NCBI GenBank assembly: GCA_003176075.1
Contig: PSRN01000161.1
Location: 1-6,567, forward strand
From: Bdellovibrio sp.
GTDB lineage: Bacteria; Bdellovibrionota; Bdellovibrionia; Bdellovibrionales; Bdellovibrionaceae
DNA length: 6,567 nt
Direction: 5' to 3'
Shown: positions 5,558 to 6,567 of the stretch, piece after piece
Layout of the letters: every line of letters begins with the position of its first letter
Numbering within the stretch: the stretch's first letter is position 1
Position numbers and translations under genes: made by a program
The notes under the pieces: generated by a model
Databases searched by the model: none
What the model was told of the DNA's origin: nothing
What the model saw: the letters and a program-made list of their open reading frames with translations, nothing else

Positions 5558-5589
5558 ACGCGCGACACGCAATCATGCGTGTCGCGCGT
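5558..5589 (-). terminator. 13-bp GC-rich hairpin downstream of the four-helix membrane protein gene
   Basis: ACGCGCGACACGC (5558-5570) and GCGTGTCGCGCGT (5577-5589) pair perfectly around a 6-base loop. On the - strand the stem is followed by TTCAATT, so with the last stem base it has a short U-rich tail. It lies 51 bases after the stop of 5641-6411 and before the DUF4160 promoter region, the right place for a terminator. The tail is weak; a protein-binding site is an alternative. Confidence 0.6.
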
Positions 5590-5640
5590 GACAACGCCCT
5601 GGAATTTGACCACGGAGGTCGCTTACGCGACTTCGTTACA

Positions 5641-6411
5641 CTATGCCACCTTCACTTCAGAGTTCAGAGGTCTCACCGACTCATATCGAAAAACGAACCG
5701 CTTACCCCAACGACTCGTCATTTTTAAGTGAATCACCGCTTGATCCACAAAGATTTCCACAGCTTCATTCTCGATGTTCGGAGGAGGATCCTTGAAAGCT
5801 TCAACCACAAATTCGTTCTCAGTCATCAATACCACTTTGGCCCACCCCCCATAACCCTCGAAATCAATCGTGTGATTGATAAATCTCTTGGAATTGATTG
5901 CAAAATCATAGGACCGAGTCGGTATCGGCGTCACGGCCGCAGCAGATTTTCCCAACGGCAATACCGCCACCTGTACTTCCGGTGCCGACTTCGCGGGGGC
6001 GGCACGAGCGCCTGGAGCGGATGCCTGTCGAAATTCTTGCAAGTAAACAAGCATGAAAATGGAAACGTTCACCGCGAGAGAGACGACAGGTTGAGTCCAT
6101 CCCCGTTGGATATCTTTCTTGAATTGCAGGACATCAAAGACAATAAAAAATCCCAAAACGGCAAGCACCGAGATCCAGGAGGATCTCTTTCCTTTGAGCA
6201 TCATCGTGCCCACAATGAAACTGGCGACCCACAAAATCCAGTGAATTGGCGAGATTCCCGTCGCGAGTTTGAACAAAACCGCGGGCGCCCATTTTCCCGG
6301 AAGATTGACCACATCAATGGTAAGATAAAAATTCGCGAATGGCGCGATCATCAATAGGACGCCTGATGTCCGAATCACGCGCTCTTGGTGGAGCAGCTTT
6401 TGTTGCGCCAT
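5641..6411 (-). CDS. four-helix membrane protein with a cytoplasmic tail, possibly PilZ-like
   Basis: This 256-residue protein starts at the ATG at 6409-6411, with GAGG seven bases upstream. Four membrane segments can be placed at about 14-35, 55-72, 78-96 and 106-125. An Ala/Pro-rich linker (about 130-165) joins them to a C-terminal domain (about 168-250) made mainly of strands: HTIDFEGYGG, WAKVVLMTENEFVVEAF, VEIFVDQAVIHLKM and KRFVFRYESV. The tail resembles a PilZ beta-barrel in size and strand order, but the c-di-GMP signature (RxxxR and DxSxxG) is not visible, so if it is PilZ it is a degenerate one. With four helices both ends should face the cytoplasm. The start overlaps the stop of the upstream partial gene (TAATG), which suggests coupled translation. 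The function is unknown; a membrane sensor or scaffold is an inference. Confidence 0.8.
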   Translation of the reverse strand: MAQQKLLHQERVIRTSGVLLMIAPFANFYLTIDVVNLPGKWAPAVLFKLATGISPIHWILWVASFIVGTMMLKGKRSSWISVLAVLGFFIVFDVLQFKKDIQRGWTQPVVSLAVNVSIFMLVYLQEFRQASAPGARAAPAKSAPEVQVAVLPLGKSAAAVTPIPTRSYDFAINSKRFINHTIDFEGYGGWAKVVLMTENEFVVEAFKDPPPNIENEAVEIFVDQAVIHLKMTSRWGKRFVFRYESVRPLNSEVKVA

Positions 6412-6567
6412 TAAGAAGCCTCTTTACCGGATTTCGTGAATCTCATTCGAATCAAATTGTCCGGAGACCCTGCCACGGGAGGAGACGCCGAAGACTCGGA
6501 ACCGGCCATGGGCACCGCCGAACTCGATGATTCCGTCGTGGACGTTGGGACCGTGCCGCCGATCACC
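6411..6567 (-). CDS. C-terminal end of an unidentified gene, cut by the window edge
   Basis: This frame is open from the window edge to a TAA at 6411-6413, giving 52 whole codons. The visible part is a Ser/Thr/Ala/Pro-rich linker (PTSTTESSSSAVPMAG) ending in NLIRMRFTKSGKEAS. The stop shares one base with the ATG of the membrane protein gene (TAATG), which favours this frame over a neighbouring one that is also open and ends at HEIR before a TAA 15-17 bases earlier. Too little is present to name the protein; it looks like a flexible tail. Confidence 0.5.
   Translation of the reverse strand, partial: VIGGTVPTSTTESSSSAVPMAGSESSASPPVAGSPDNLIRMRFTKSGKEAS

Noticed and set aside
5728..6357. Long + strand open frame (209 codons) opposite the membrane protein gene
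   Set aside because: It has basic, protein-unlike composition (many Arg and His) and lies wholly opposite a gene with a good ribosome site and clear membrane segments.

Overview
This 6.6 kb window is densely coded bacterial DNA of medium GC content. It carries ordinary chromosomal or accessory genes, with no insertion sequence, phage module, tRNA, rRNA or CRISPR array that I can see. The mix of an FHA protein, an alpha/beta hydrolase, a small PDZ protein and a four-helix membrane protein with a possible PilZ-like tail would suit a predatory or deltaproteobacterial-type Gram-negative such as Bdellovibrionota. That placement is a guess from gene style, not from a marker gene.

Left part, + strand (1-2228). 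A two-domain FHA protein (24-725) overlaps an alpha/beta hydrolase (722-1726) by ATGA, so the pair is probably translationally coupled. The hydrolase begins with a 12-nt tandem repeat. A small membrane-anchored protein with a possible BamE/SmpA-like core follows (1808-2228). Its reading frame is broken by one base just after the start of its membrane anchor.

Middle part, - strand (2270-4723). Three envelope or secreted proteins lie in one direction: a 374-residue secreted protein with eight cysteines (3599-4723), a single-pass membrane protein of unknown function (2920-3456) and a signal-peptide PDZ protein (2376-2816). The PDZ gene may once have run on to 2270 in another frame. Its signal region carries a second block of the same 12-nt repeat seen in the hydrolase.

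Right part, - strand (4933-6567). A DUF4160-DUF2442 pair, a common small two-gene module often suspected of being toxin-antitoxin-like, sits at 4933-5463 with a TTGACA box and a perfect palindrome upstream. DUF2442 is intact. DUF4160 is split by an 8-bp tandem duplication (GCCCATGA x2.25) inside its conserved histidine motif; removing one copy restores a 90-residue protein exactly. A perfect 13-bp hairpin separates this module from the four-helix membrane protein (5641-6411), which overlaps the end of a partial gene (6411-6567) by TAATG.

The best leads are the 8-bp duplication that switches off DUF4160, the dodecamer repeat shared by two unrelated genes, and the one-base break in the small anchored protein.
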